Assembly: GCF_040676675.1 (NCBI RefSeq)
Contig: NZ_JBFAPK010000030.1
Coordinates: 48,000 to 111,999, forward strand
Reading direction: 5' to 3'
From: JBFAPK01 sp040676675
Lineage (GTDB): Bacteria; Actinomycetota; Actinomycetes; Mycobacteriales; Micromonosporaceae
Length of the DNA: 64,000 nucleotides
Under the pieces are notes generated by a model, which did not search any database, was not told where the DNA came from, and saw only the letters and a program-made list of their open reading frames with translations. This document shows positions 8,346-16,198 of the stretch, piece by piece; within the stretch, counting starts at the first letter, position 1; the number at the start of each line of letters is the position of its first letter. The position numbers were made by a program, and so were the translations under genes.

Positions 8346-9175
8346 CGGGAGAGCGTAGCGGTCGCGGCGCCCGCCGGGGTGCGCCGACGACGGGGCACCA
8401 GGTGGCCGCGGCGGCGGGCCAGCGCCATGAAGACGAGCGTCAGCACCACGCCGGCCAGCACCGAGTACGCGCTCGCCTCCGGCCCGAACTCGCCGCCCGT
8501 GAGCAGGGCCGGACCCGACAGCACGCCGTCCAGCAGCCCGTCCCCGCTCTTGCCCGAGACCTCGGTACCGAAGATGCCGGCCTCGGCGAAGTTCCAGCCG
8601 AAGTGCAGGCCGATCGGTAGCCAGAGGGTCCGGGTGGCGGCGTACGCGGCGGCGAGCATGCCGCCGGCCTCGACCGCGATGGCGATCGCGCCCCAGAGGC
8701 TGGCGTGCGGATTCAACAGGTGCGACAGGCCGAAGAGCAGGCCGGTCAGGGCCAGCGCCAGCCACGTACCCAGGCGCTCCTCGACGATCCGGAACAGGAT
8801 GCCGCGGAAGATCAGTTCCTCCGTCACGGCGGCGGCGGCCGTGAAGCCGAAGAACCCGAGCGCGCCCAGCGCCGAGCCCCAGCCGGTCACCCGGTAGCCG
8901 CCGAGGAACGCGATGTTCACGATGACCGCCGCGAACATCCCGGCGCCGATCAGCAGCCCGCGACCGACGGCCGCGCCGGCGCCGGCACGGGCCACCTCCA
9001 CCGGCGCGCGGCGCTCGGTCCGGCGCACCACCCAGCCGTACGTGACCAGCGCGAGCACCGCCGTCGCGACCCCGAGTACCAGGGTGAGCGGCGCGTTCCC
9101 CGACACCGCGCCGACGGCCAGACTGCCGGCGAAAGCGACCGCCGCGACGGCCCCGAGCTGCTTCAACAGTCGCAT
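8342..9175 (-). CDS. CPBP-family intramembrane metalloprotease (CAAX protease-like)
   Basis: The 277-residue polytopic membrane protein has seven or eight hydrophobic segments. The three conserved motifs of the CPBP/Abi family are present: EExxxR as EELIFRG, FxxxH as FGLSHLLN, and HxxxN/B as HFGWNF. These supply the glutamates and histidines of the active site. It is the first gene of an operon with the two-component pair and overlaps the kinase gene by 4 nt. Family members cleave prenylated or small membrane peptides or act in bacteriocin immunity. Here a role in generating or removing the kinase signal is plausible but inferred. Confidence 0.88.
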   Translation of the reverse strand: MRLLKQLGAVAAVAFAGSLAVGAVSGNAPLTLVLGVATAVLALVTYGWVVRRTERRAPVEVARAGAGAAVGRGLLIGAGMFAAVIVNIAFLGGYRVTGWGSALGALGFFGFTAAAAVTEELIFRGILFRIVEERLGTWLALALTGLLFGLSHLLNPHASLWGAIAIAVEAGGMLAAAYAATRTLWLPIGLHFGWNFAEAGIFGTEVSGKSGDGLLDGVLSGPALLTGGEFGPEASAYSVLAGVVLTLVFMALARRRGHLVPRRRRTPAGAATATLSR

Positions 9176-9427
9176 GACGACTCCTTGGCGAGATCCCCGC
9201 GGCCGGAGCGCCGCGGCTGCGTCGAACGCTATGGATCCGCCGGGCCGGAATCGTCACCCCACCGTGGACAGTCGCGGGTAGCTCGCTCGGGGGACAGCAG
9301 CGAGCGCCCCGACCGCCCGGGCGCCCCGACTGCCCCGGGCGCAGCGAATGCCCCGGGCACGGCGACCGCCTCGGGCGCGGGGCGTCCGACTCCGGTGGGA
9401 TCGGAAGCTCCGCGGCCCGGGGCGCGG

Positions 9428-10162
9428 TCAGCTGCCGGTCTCGGCGTGCGGCGTGGTGACCGGCTTCGACTCCGGCGAGCCGTGCTGGCGGAGGAAGACG
9501 CTGAGCACGATCAGCGCGCCGACGGCGAGGAACTCGCTCTGCCAGTTCTGCATCGACTGGAACCAGAAGTCGCTGGTACCGAGGAAGTGCCAGGCGGAGA
9601 TCGGCGGCGCTCCGGTCTCCAGCGACTGCTGCTCGTTGTACTCGGCGGTGCCGCCGAGCAGGTGCAGCACGAAGGAGGCCCCGAAGAGCAGGAACAGCGC
9701 GATGGAGAGGCTGTTGCGGTACAGCACCGCCGCCAGGCCGCCGGCGCGTACGGGCCGGGGCGAGTCGGGTCCGGCCGCCCGGGGATCGTCGTCCGGCCGG
9801 TCGCTGTCCGGCTCGGGCTTGGACTCGGCCGATCCCCGCTGCACCAGGTACACCGTGAGCAGGACGTACGCGCCCATCTGGAGGAACTCCGACTCCCAGT
9901 TCTCGAACGTCGCCTCCACGAAGTGACCGGTGCCGAGGTAGTGGAGATAGCTCTCGGATGCCCGGCCCGCCTGGGTCAGCTCCTCGTTGTGGGTCTGCCA
10001 GCCGAAGAGGCTCTGCAGCACGAGGAAGAGCAGGAACGCGCCGAACATCGCCACGGCGAGGCCGTGGTCGCGCAGCCAACGGCGTACCGGGGTCGAGTGC
10101 GGCCGGGAGTCCTCCGGCTGCTTCGTGGCGGCCGGTCTCCCCTCGACGATCTGCTGGCCCAT
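9428..10162 (-). CDS. DUF6766 family membrane protein
   Basis: This 244-residue protein has four clear hydrophobic segments in two similar halves. Each half ends in a matching block: ENWESEFLQMGAYVLLTVYL in the first and QNWQSEFLAVGALIVLSVFL in the second, so the protein is an internal duplication. A charged, proline-rich loop (~112-140) separates the halves. The pattern fits the DUF6766 family, whose function is unknown. The gene stands alone. The 252-nt gap to the protease gene (9176-9427) holds C-rich imperfect repeats (CCCCGGGC) and nothing else I recognise. Confidence 0.8.
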   Translation of the reverse strand: MGQQIVEGRPAATKQPEDSRPHSTPVRRWLRDHGLAVAMFGAFLLFLVLQSLFGWQTHNEELTQAGRASESYLHYLGTGHFVEATFENWESEFLQMGAYVLLTVYLVQRGSAESKPEPDSDRPDDDPRAAGPDSPRPVRAGGLAAVLYRNSLSIALFLLFGASFVLHLLGGTAEYNEQQSLETGAPPISAWHFLGTSDFWFQSMQNWQSEFLAVGALIVLSVFLRQHGSPESKPVTTPHAETGS

Positions 10163-10374
10163 ACCAGGATCTCCTTCCCCCGGTCGTGCCTCCCCAGGCG
10201 GGGAATCACCCCTGGCGTTGAACTTCCCTGGCGGGAGTCGCGGAAAACCTGGTCACGACGGTGCCAACCCTCCCGTAGCGCACCCCGTCGGCCGAGCAGC
10301 CCTCATCCCGCGAGCCGACGAAGTCAGAGAGCATCCCCGTGGCGATGGTCCAGCGGCGCCGCGCGGTGTCGGGA

Positions 10375-10821
10375 TCAAGCGCGTACCCGGCGCTGCCACG
10401 GGGCCGGCTGTGGAATCCGCCGCCACCACCACCGGTCGGGCTCCGGCGGCACGGACGCCGTACCCAGTTCCGCCGCCAACTCGGCGCCGCCGTCGTCCTC
10501 CGTGAGCGCCACGAACCGCCGGTCGACGTCGTCCAACGACGTGGCGAACCGCGCCCGGAGTGGCTCGGGCAACGCCCGACCCAGCCCGGCCAGTTCGTCA
10601 CGGAGTTCGAGGTCCTCCCGGTAGTGGACGGCCGGGTACCACCCGTCCGGCGGCCAGCCGTCCGCCAGCCGAGCCGCCATGCCCTCCCAGGCGCCGAGCC
10701 GGGTGCAGGCGCGCCACGCGGTTTTGCTGAGGTAGATGTCCAGCTGCCAGTGCAGGTGGCCGGCGATCGGCGCGACCGTGCAGCTGACCGGGGCGGACCA
10801 GTTGCGGTCGTCCCGCGACAG
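10375..10821 (-). CDS. Hypothetical protein, start uncertain
   Basis: A soluble protein of ~148 residues is encoded downstream of a small membrane protein gene. Composition is protein-like (SCTVAPIAGHLHWQLDIYL, WPPDGWYPAVHYREDLELRDEL, RWWWRR), rich in Trp and in acidic helices, and codon bias favours this frame. I do not recognise the family. No ATG or GTG lies near the apparent N-terminus. The nearest ATG in frame (10983) would overlap most of the upstream gene, so the coordinate given is a CTG and should be treated as a lower bound. The product is probably cytoplasmic. Confidence 0.5.
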   Translation of the reverse strand: MSRDDRNWSAPVSCTVAPIAGHLHWQLDIYLSKTAWRACTRLGAWEGMAARLADGWPPDGWYPAVHYREDLELRDELAGLGRALPEPLRARFATSLDDVDRRFVALTEDDGGAELAAELGTASVPPEPDRWWWRRIPQPAPWQRRVRA

Positions 10822-10849
10822 GGGTCGGTCGCGGTTCCGACCGCTCCGG

Positions 10850-11050
10850 CTAGTCCGTCGGATTCCGGTCCTGGCCCGAGCCGCGTACCCACAGGCGGAC
10901 TCCCAGCAGGAGGCACGCCGCGCCGACGACCGCCACCGCGCTCTTGAGCGCCCACGGCGCGTCCTCGACGAACGGGAAGGCATTGCCGGCGGCGAGGGCG
11001 GCGAGCGCGACCAGCAACAGCAGGACGGCCAGGATGCGATCCCGAGACAT
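10850..11050 (-). CDS. Small two-helix membrane protein, 66 aa
   Basis: The 66-residue product has two hydrophobic helices (~5-22 and ~33-51) joined by a short acidic loop (FPFVEDAPW) and a positively charged tail (RLWVRGSGQDRN). The ATG at 11050 is followed by strong membrane-type composition. No family is recognised. It lies directly upstream of the unknown gene at 10375 and could be co-transcribed with it. Confidence 0.55.
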   Translation of the reverse strand: MSRDRILAVLLLLVALAALAAGNAFPFVEDAPWALKSAVAVVGAACLLLGVRLWVRGSGQDRNPTD

Positions 11051-11130
11051 TGCGACACCGTACCCGGTGAGATCACTGTCTTGATCGATGTCGGGGGCGG
11101 AAACTGTTACAGAACGCGGACATTCCTGGG

Positions 11131-12219
11131 ATGGGCCCCGGACGTACCGGGTCGAGCCTGGTCCACGTGCACCCCGGACCGTCGTACTCGCCGATCGCCC
11201 CGTGGCCGGGCTCCGGCCGGCCCGCGGCGTGGCCGCTGCCACCCGTTCGCGACACCCATCCGAGCCGGCCGCTGCTCGTGGCGGCCGGCTGCTACCTGCT
11301 CGCCCTGGGGCTGACGTCCGGCGTGTTCCTCTGGACACGCGCCGGTCAATGGCTGGACGGCCTGCTGCTACCGCGCGCCGAGCGGGGCGGCGGGTACGAG
11401 CAGCGGACCGTCCTGGTCGGTCCGGCCAGGGCGGTGCTGGACGTCTTCGGCAGCCCGACGGTGCTGGCCGCCCTGCTCGGCTCGGTGCTGCTGGTGGGCC
11501 TGCTCGGCCGGCGGCTGGTGGCGGGGGTGGTCGGCGTCGGCATGGTCCTCGGGGCGGTGGCCGTGGCCGGCGTGGCCAAGTCGGTGCTGCTCCGCCCGGA
11601 CTACCAGATCGAGAGCTCGACCACCCACAACAGCTTCCCCAGCGGCCACGTCACGGCCGCGACCGCGCTGCTGATGGCGTTCCTGCTGGTCCTGCCGGGG
11701 TGGGCCCGGCCGTGGCTCGCCGTGCCGGGCGCGGCGGCGGTCTCGGTGGTCGCCTCGGCCACCATGATCGCGGGTTGGCACCGGTTCAGCGACACGCTCG
11801 GCGGGGTCCTGCTGGGCGCGGTGCTCTGCTGCCTGGCGGCGGCCGCCCTGGCGGCGCGACGTGGCGACGCCGGTCCCGGCGACGCCGACGAAACGCGCGC
11901 CGGACCGAGGCGGGCTGCCCTGATCGGGGCGGTGCTGGGCCTGGTCGTGCTGGTTTGGGCGCTTCTGGCGGTCGTACCCCGGCTGGCCGCGTCGGTCGAG
12001 CCCGGTCCGCTCGCCGCCATCGTCGCGACCACCGTCCTGACGACGGTGACGGTGGTCGCGGTGCTGTTCCCGCTGCGTACGACGGACTTCCGCGACCGGA
12101 CGAACCGTCGGAACTTCCGCGACCCGACGAACCGCCCAGAACGGCCGGGTCCGGGCCGGAACGTCGAGAACCGGTACGGCGCGGCGCGAGTCGAGGCGGG
12201 GTCGGCACCGTGGAACTAG
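11131..12219 (+). CDS. PAP2-superfamily membrane phosphatase
   Basis: This 362-residue integral membrane protein carries the lipid phosphate phosphatase signature. Lys150-x4-Arg155-Pro156 is the KSVLLRP block, PSGH sits at 170-173, and GWHRFSDTLGG supplies His217 and Asp221. About eight membrane segments are seen. Relatives dephosphorylate phosphatidate, undecaprenyl diphosphate or similar lipids on the outer face. The C-terminal ~45 residues are polar and repetitive (DFRDRTNRRNFRDPTNR). The start is uncertain: the first ~40 residues are Pro/Gly-rich and a later start is possible. It lies 40 nt before the CseB-like regulator, so a cell-wall lipid-carrier role is a reasonable inference. Confidence 0.85.
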   Translation: MGPGRTGSSLVHVHPGPSYSPIAPWPGSGRPAAWPLPPVRDTHPSRPLLVAAGCYLLALGLTSGVFLWTRAGQWLDGLLLPRAERGGGYEQRTVLVGPARAVLDVFGSPTVLAALLGSVLLVGLLGRRLVAGVVGVGMVLGAVAVAGVAKSVLLRPDYQIESSTTHNSFPSGHVTAATALLMAFLLVLPGWARPWLAVPGAAAVSVVASATMIAGWHRFSDTLGGVLLGAVLCCLAAAALAARRGDAGPGDADETRAGPRRAALIGAVLGLVVLVWALLAVVPRLAASVEPGPLAAIVATTVLTTVTVVAVLFPLRTTDFRDRTNRRNFRDPTNRPERPGPGRNVENRYGAARVEAGSAPWN

Positions 12220-12246
12220 CGAAATGGCGAAGTCGGCCTATGCTGC

Positions 12247-12252
12247 GATACT
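12247..12252 (+). promoter_or_regulatory. Possible leaderless -10 element
   Basis: GATACT lies 7 nt before the ATG at 12260 and no ribosome site is present there. This is the arrangement of a leaderless actinobacterial transcript starting at the A of the start codon. No good -35 is seen, so this rests on spacing alone. Confidence 0.3.
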
Positions 12253-12259
12253 TGGCGAC

Positions 12260-12952
12260 ATGTCCCGGGTCCTGCTGATCGAAGACCACCAGACGGTGCG
12301 CGACGGTCTACAGCTGGCGTTGACCCGGCAGGGGCACACCGTGGACGCCGTGGCAACCGGCGAACAGGGGCTGGACCGGCTGCGGGCCGGCGCGTCCGAC
12401 GTCGTGATCCTCGATCTCATGCTGCCCGGGATGGACGGGTTCGAGGTCTGCCGGCGGATCCGGGCGCTCGGTGACCTGCCGATCATCATGCTCACCGCCC
12501 GCAACGACGACATGGACGTGGTGGCGGGCCTGGAGGCGGGCGCCGACGACTACGTGGTCAAACCCGTACAGGCCCGGGTGCTGGAGGCGCGGATCCGCGC
12601 GGTGCTGCGGCGGGCCGCCGCCGAGTCACGCCGCGGCGGCGGCGAGCAGGGCCCGGAACAGTACGGCAACCTGACCATCGACCGGGCCGCGCTGGTGGTC
12701 GGCAAGGACGGCGTGCCGGTCAGCCTCGCCCCGACCGAACTGCGCCTGCTGCTCGAACTGTCGCGCACGCCCGGCCGGGTGCTCAGTCGCCAACAACTGC
12801 TGGAGGCGGTCTGGGAGCACGGCTACCTCGGCGACTCGCGGCTGGTGGACGCCTGCGTACAGCGGCTGCGGGCGAAGATCGAGGACGACTCGTCGGCCCC
12901 GGTCTTCGTACAGACGGTGCGCGGGTTCGGGTACCGGTTCGGGCCGCTGTGA
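12260..12952 (+). CDS. OmpR/PhoB-family response regulator (CseB-like)
   Basis: The 230-residue regulator has a receiver domain (VLLIEDHQTVRDG, phospho-Asp in VVILDLMLPGMDG, Thr in IMLTARND, Lys in YVVKPV). A winged-helix DNA-binding domain follows (LAPTELRLLLELSRTPGRVLSR, LVDACVQRLRAKIE, VRGFGYRFG). I chose ATG 12260 over the in-frame ATG 12224 because the receiver fold begins at MSRVLLIED. It overlaps the kinase gene by 4 nt. The pair and the following lipoprotein resemble the Streptomyces CseB/CseC system, which senses cell-envelope stress, including vancomycin. That assignment is from sequence resemblance only. Confidence 0.92.
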   Translation: MSRVLLIEDHQTVRDGLQLALTRQGHTVDAVATGEQGLDRLRAGASDVVILDLMLPGMDGFEVCRRIRALGDLPIIMLTARNDDMDVVAGLEAGADDYVVKPVQARVLEARIRAVLRRAAAESRRGGGEQGPEQYGNLTIDRAALVVGKDGVPVSLAPTELRLLLELSRTPGRVLSRQQLLEAVWEHGYLGDSRLVDACVQRLRAKIEDDSSAPVFVQTVRGFGYRFGPL

Positions 12953-14514
12953 ACCCCTGGCGACGGTCCGGCCTGCGCGCCGCCGGGCTCCGGGTCCGGC
13001 TGCTCCTGGCCTTCGCGCTGCTCGGGCTGGTCACCACGGCGGTGGTCGCCGGCGGAAGCTACCTCCAGGCGCGCCGGGTCATCCTGCAGCAGGCGCAGGA
13101 CGCCGCGGTGGTCTCGCTGACCGACCAGCTCACGAAGTTCTACCCGATCCGCCAGCTCCCACCGCAGCAGGAGGACCTCGACCGGATGGCCCAGCTCCTC
13201 TCCGACCGGGACGGGTACGCGATCGTCATCTACCACGACATGCGGGCGCAGGGCAGCCAGACGGCCGACCTGCTCACCCCGGAACTGCGGCGGGACGTAC
13301 GGGACGGCGACCGCGTCGTCTGGCAACGGGTCTCGGTGCGCGGGGCACCCGCCCTGGTCATCGGCGCGCCGCTGATGCTGGAGCAGCCGGACGGTACGTC
13401 CGAGCCCTCCGGCGTGGAGGTCTACGCCGTACGCAGCCTGCTGTCCGAGCAGCGCAGCATCGACCAACTCGCCCTCTGGGCGTGGCTGACCGGCGGGCTC
13501 TGCCTGGTCTTCGCCGCCCTGCTGGCCTCGCTGGCGGCCAGCGGCGTGCTGCGACCCGTACGCGAGCTGGGCCGGGCCGCGCACCGCCTCGGCGAGGGCG
13601 ACCTGACCACGCGGCTGGCGGTCCGGGGCTCGGACGAGCTGACCGAGGTGGCCCGGACCTTCAACCACACCGCCGAACTGTTGGAGCGGCAGGTCGGCGA
13701 GCTGCGCCGGATGGAAGCCGACGCCCGGCGCTTCGTGGCCGACGTGTCGCACGAACTGCGTACGCCGCTGGCGGCGATGACGGCGGTCACCGACGTCCTC
13801 GACGAGGAGGCGGACCGGTTGCCCGGGGACGCCGGCCGGGCCGCGCGGCTGGTCAGCGAGGAGACGCAGAAGCTCACCCGGCTGGTCGACGACCTGATCG
13901 AGGTGAGTAGGTTCGACTCGGGTACGGCGCGGCTCGCCCTCGACGAGGTCGACGTGGCCGCGGCGGTGACCGCGACGCTGCGGGCGCGCGGCTGGGCCGA
14001 CCGGGTACGCGCCGAACTGCCGCCGGGGGTCATGGCCCGGCTGGACCCCCGCCGGTTGGACGTCGTCGTCGCCAACCTGGTCGGCAACGCCTTCCGGCAC
14101 GGCGCTCCGCCGGTGTGGCTGCGGCTGCGCGCCGAACCCGACTGGATCACCGTCGAGGTCGGCGACCACGGACCCGGGCTGGACCCGGAGACGTTGCCGC
14201 ACGTCTTCGACCGGTTCTTCAAGGCGGACACCGCGCGGACCCGGTCCGAGGGAAGCGGGCTCGGCCTCGCCATCGCCTGGGAGAACGCCCGCCTGCACCG
14301 GCACGCCGGGCACCAGGGCAGCCTCGTCGCCGGGAACGGTCCGAGCGGCGGGGCACTGTTCACGCTCCGCCTGCCGCGCGCGACCACCGACCCCGCGGAG
14401 GCCGCCGAGTCGGCCACGGCCGAGCGCGCGGGCGCCGCCGGTCCCGCGGCCGATCCGGCCACGGTCGGTCCTGCGGCCGCCGGCGATTCCGCGGCCGCCG
14501 GAGGCGTACGGTGA
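12949..14514 (+). CDS. Sensor histidine kinase (CseC-like)
   Basis: This 521-residue membrane kinase has an N-terminal transmembrane helix (~17-38) and an extracellular sensor of ~120 residues. A second helix (~178-200) is followed by HAMP, then HisKA with FVADVSHELRTPLAAM (phospho-acceptor His) and HATPase_c (NLVGNAFRHG, VGDHGPGL, GSGLGLAIAWENA). The C-terminal ~45 residues are Ala/Gly/Pro-rich with no structure visible. GTG 12949 overlaps the regulator stop as GTGA, and its own TGA overlaps the lipoprotein GTG at 14511. The phospho-acceptor region closely resembles CseC of Streptomyces. Envelope stress is the likely input. Confidence 0.92.
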   Translation: MNPWRRSGLRAAGLRVRLLLAFALLGLVTTAVVAGGSYLQARRVILQQAQDAAVVSLTDQLTKFYPIRQLPPQQEDLDRMAQLLSDRDGYAIVIYHDMRAQGSQTADLLTPELRRDVRDGDRVVWQRVSVRGAPALVIGAPLMLEQPDGTSEPSGVEVYAVRSLLSEQRSIDQLALWAWLTGGLCLVFAALLASLAASGVLRPVRELGRAAHRLGEGDLTTRLAVRGSDELTEVARTFNHTAELLERQVGELRRMEADARRFVADVSHELRTPLAAMTAVTDVLDEEADRLPGDAGRAARLVSEETQKLTRLVDDLIEVSRFDSGTARLALDEVDVAAAVTATLRARGWADRVRAELPPGVMARLDPRRLDVVVANLVGNAFRHGAPPVWLRLRAEPDWITVEVGDHGPGLDPETLPHVFDRFFKADTARTRSEGSGLGLAIAWENARLHRHAGHQGSLVAGNGPSGGALFTLRLPRATTDPAEAAESATAERAGAAGPAADPATVGPAAAGDSAAAGGVR

Positions 14515-15032
14515 CCGGGCGGAACGGAACGCGCGCCCGGCGGGCGGGTGCCACCCGGCTCGCGGCGCTGCTCGCCGCCGGGGCGCTGCTCGCCCTGCTC
14601 CTGACGGGCTGCGGGGTGCGGCCCAGCGCGGTCGTCACCGGCCGTCCCGCGCCGGACGGACCGGCCATGGGGATCCGCCTGTACCTGGTCTGGCACGGCC
14701 AGCTCGCACCGGTCACCCGCCCGGTCAAGCAGCACCTCTCCCGGGAGCAGGTGCTCAGGATGCTGGCGGCCGGGCCGGACGGGTACGAGCGGAGCCAGGG
14801 CCTCACCACCGAGGTGCCGCCCGACCTCGTACCGACCGCCCCGCCGTCGTCGAGGGCCGAGTCGATCGGCCTCACCGTGACCATGTCGGGCGCGGTGACC
14901 ACCCTGTCGGCGATCGCCGCCGACCAGATCATCTGCACCGCGAGCGGCATGGCCGCCGAGGGCCAGAAGCCGGCTCCGGTCACCATCTCCGGACCCGACG
15001 GCTCCCGGCCGCCACGGCTCTGCCCCTACTGA
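14511..15032 (+). CDS. Lipoprotein co-expressed with CseBC-like system
   Basis: The 173-residue lipoprotein has a positively charged n-region, a hydrophobic core and the lipobox LLTGC (Cys34), so the mature protein is anchored outside the membrane. The remainder is a single small domain (MGIRLYLVWHGQLAPVTRP, AIAADQIICTASG) without a recognised family. GTG 14511 overlaps the kinase stop, so expression is coupled. By analogy with CseA, and with LpqB of the MtrAB operon, it may modulate the kinase. It converges on the D-Ala ligase gene, with a 7-nt overlap at the 3' ends. Confidence 0.8.
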   Translation: MTGRNGTRARRAGATRLAALLAAGALLALLLTGCGVRPSAVVTGRPAPDGPAMGIRLYLVWHGQLAPVTRPVKQHLSREQVLRMLAAGPDGYERSQGLTTEVPPDLVPTAPPSSRAESIGLTVTMSGAVTTLSAIAADQIICTASGMAAEGQKPAPVTISGPDGSRPPRLCPY

Positions 15033-16198
15033 CCCACGGTGCGGTCACCGCGGTACGGGCCGGGGCGGAGGCGACCCCGGGACGGGCCGGCCAGCGCCCC
15101 GGAGATCAGGATGTCGAGCAGGGCGGGGAACTCGACGCCGGCCTGCTGCCAGATCCGGGGGTACTGCGACGTGTCGGTGAATCCCGGGAAGGTGTTGACC
15201 TCGTTCACGACCGGTTCGCCGAACTGGCCGGCGCCGGCAAGCCCCGGGCCGGCCGCGGCGGACTCCGGACCGGTCCCGGCGGACTCCGGACCGGTCCCGG
15301 CGGACTCCGGACCGGTCCCGGCGGACTCCGGACCGGGCTCGGCGGACTCCGGGCCGATGGTCGCAGCGGAGGGCTCGGCGTCGGGCAGGAAGAAGTCGAC
15401 CCGGAGCAGGCCGCGGCAGTCGAGGGTGTGGAAGGCGCGTACCGCCCGGTCCTGGAGCAGCGCGGTGGTGGCGGGATCGAGCGGGGCGGGGATCTGGAAA
15501 ACGGCGCCGCCGTCGTACTTCGCGTCGTAGTCGAAGAAGCCGGCGCCGGAGACGCTGATCTCCAGCGGCGGGCCGGCCGCCACCCGGCCGTCGGGGTACT
15601 GGAGGACGGCGACGTCGATTTCGCGTCCCCGTGCGGACCGCTCGACCAGGATCTTCGTGTCGAACTCCCGGGCCAGCCGCAGCGCGTCGGGCAGACGCGC
15701 CCAGTCGTCGACCCGGGTGACACCGAGGCTGGAGCCCGCCCGGGCCGGCTTGACGAAGACCGGCAGGCCGAGGCGTCGCCGGTCGGCCGGGGAGAGGTCG
15801 TCGCCGGGGCGCAGGGTGACCCCGGGGCTGACCCGCAGGCCCTCGGCGGCGAGGAGCTTCTTCGTGACCGCCTTGTCCATGCCGGCGGCGCTGGCGAAGA
15901 CGCCGTTGCCGACGTACGGCACGCCGAGCCACTCCAGCAGCGACGCCACGGTGCCGTCCTCGCCGTACGGGCCGTGCAGGGCCGGGAAGACCACGTCCTG
16001 GGCGGCCAACACGCGCAGGGCCCGGACCAGCGACGCCGGCTCGCCGTCGACCCGCCATCCGCCGTCCCGGCCGACGAGGACCTCGGTCACCTCGTACCGC
16101 TCGCGGTCCAGTCCCGCGACGATGCTCGTCGCCGAACGGACGGACACCTCGTGTTCGCCGTTCTGCCCGCCGTACAGGACGGCCAGTTGGGTTTTCAC
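15026..16198 (-). CDS. D-alanine--D-alanine/D-serine ligase family protein
   Basis: This 390-residue ATP-grasp ligase joins D-Ala to D-Ala or another D-residue. Motifs seen are GGQNGEHEVSVRSA (N-terminal), ALHGPYGEDGT, MDKAVTKKLL, VFVKPARAGSSLGV, the omega loop FFDYDAKYDGG, RVDFFL and NEVNTFPGFT. The Tyr in DYDAKY is typical of D-Ala and D-Ser ligases and differs from the His of VanA-type lactate ligases. A Pro/Glu/Ser/Gly insert of ~55 residues (~273-328) splits RVDFFL from NEVNTFPGF, where the family has a short hairpin; it is made of 21-bp DNA repeats. GTG 16198 overlaps the racemase stop as GTGA. Context favours D-Ala-D-Ser, but the substrate is unproven. Confidence 0.9.
   Translation of the reverse strand: MKTQLAVLYGGQNGEHEVSVRSATSIVAGLDRERYEVTEVLVGRDGGWRVDGEPASLVRALRVLAAQDVVFPALHGPYGEDGTVASLLEWLGVPYVGNGVFASAAGMDKAVTKKLLAAEGLRVSPGVTLRPGDDLSPADRRRLGLPVFVKPARAGSSLGVTRVDDWARLPDALRLAREFDTKILVERSARGREIDVAVLQYPDGRVAAGPPLEISVSGAGFFDYDAKYDGGAVFQIPAPLDPATTALLQDRAVRAFHTLDCRGLLRVDFFLPDAEPSAATIGPESAEPGPESAGTGPESAGTGPESAGTGPESAAAGPGLAGAGQFGEPVVNEVNTFPGFTDTSQYPRIWQQAGVEFPALLDILISGALAGPSRGRLRPGPYRGDRTVGQ
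15259..15342. repeat. Four 21-bp tandem repeats inside the ligase gene
   Basis: The unit CGGACTCCGGACCGGTCCCG plus G is repeated about four times, the last degenerate, with a weaker fifth copy to ~15360. It is in frame and encodes GTGPESA-type heptads in the ligase insert. Copy number may vary between strains. Confidence 0.9.

Noticed and set aside
12224..14514. Calling the two-component pair VanR/VanS
   Set aside because: The kinase and regulator resemble CseC/CseB more and are on the opposite strand from the ligase module; the Van link is kept only as context.
15259..15360. CRISPR-like array
   Set aside because: The 21-bp repeats are contiguous, in frame and without spacers, so they are a coding tandem repeat.
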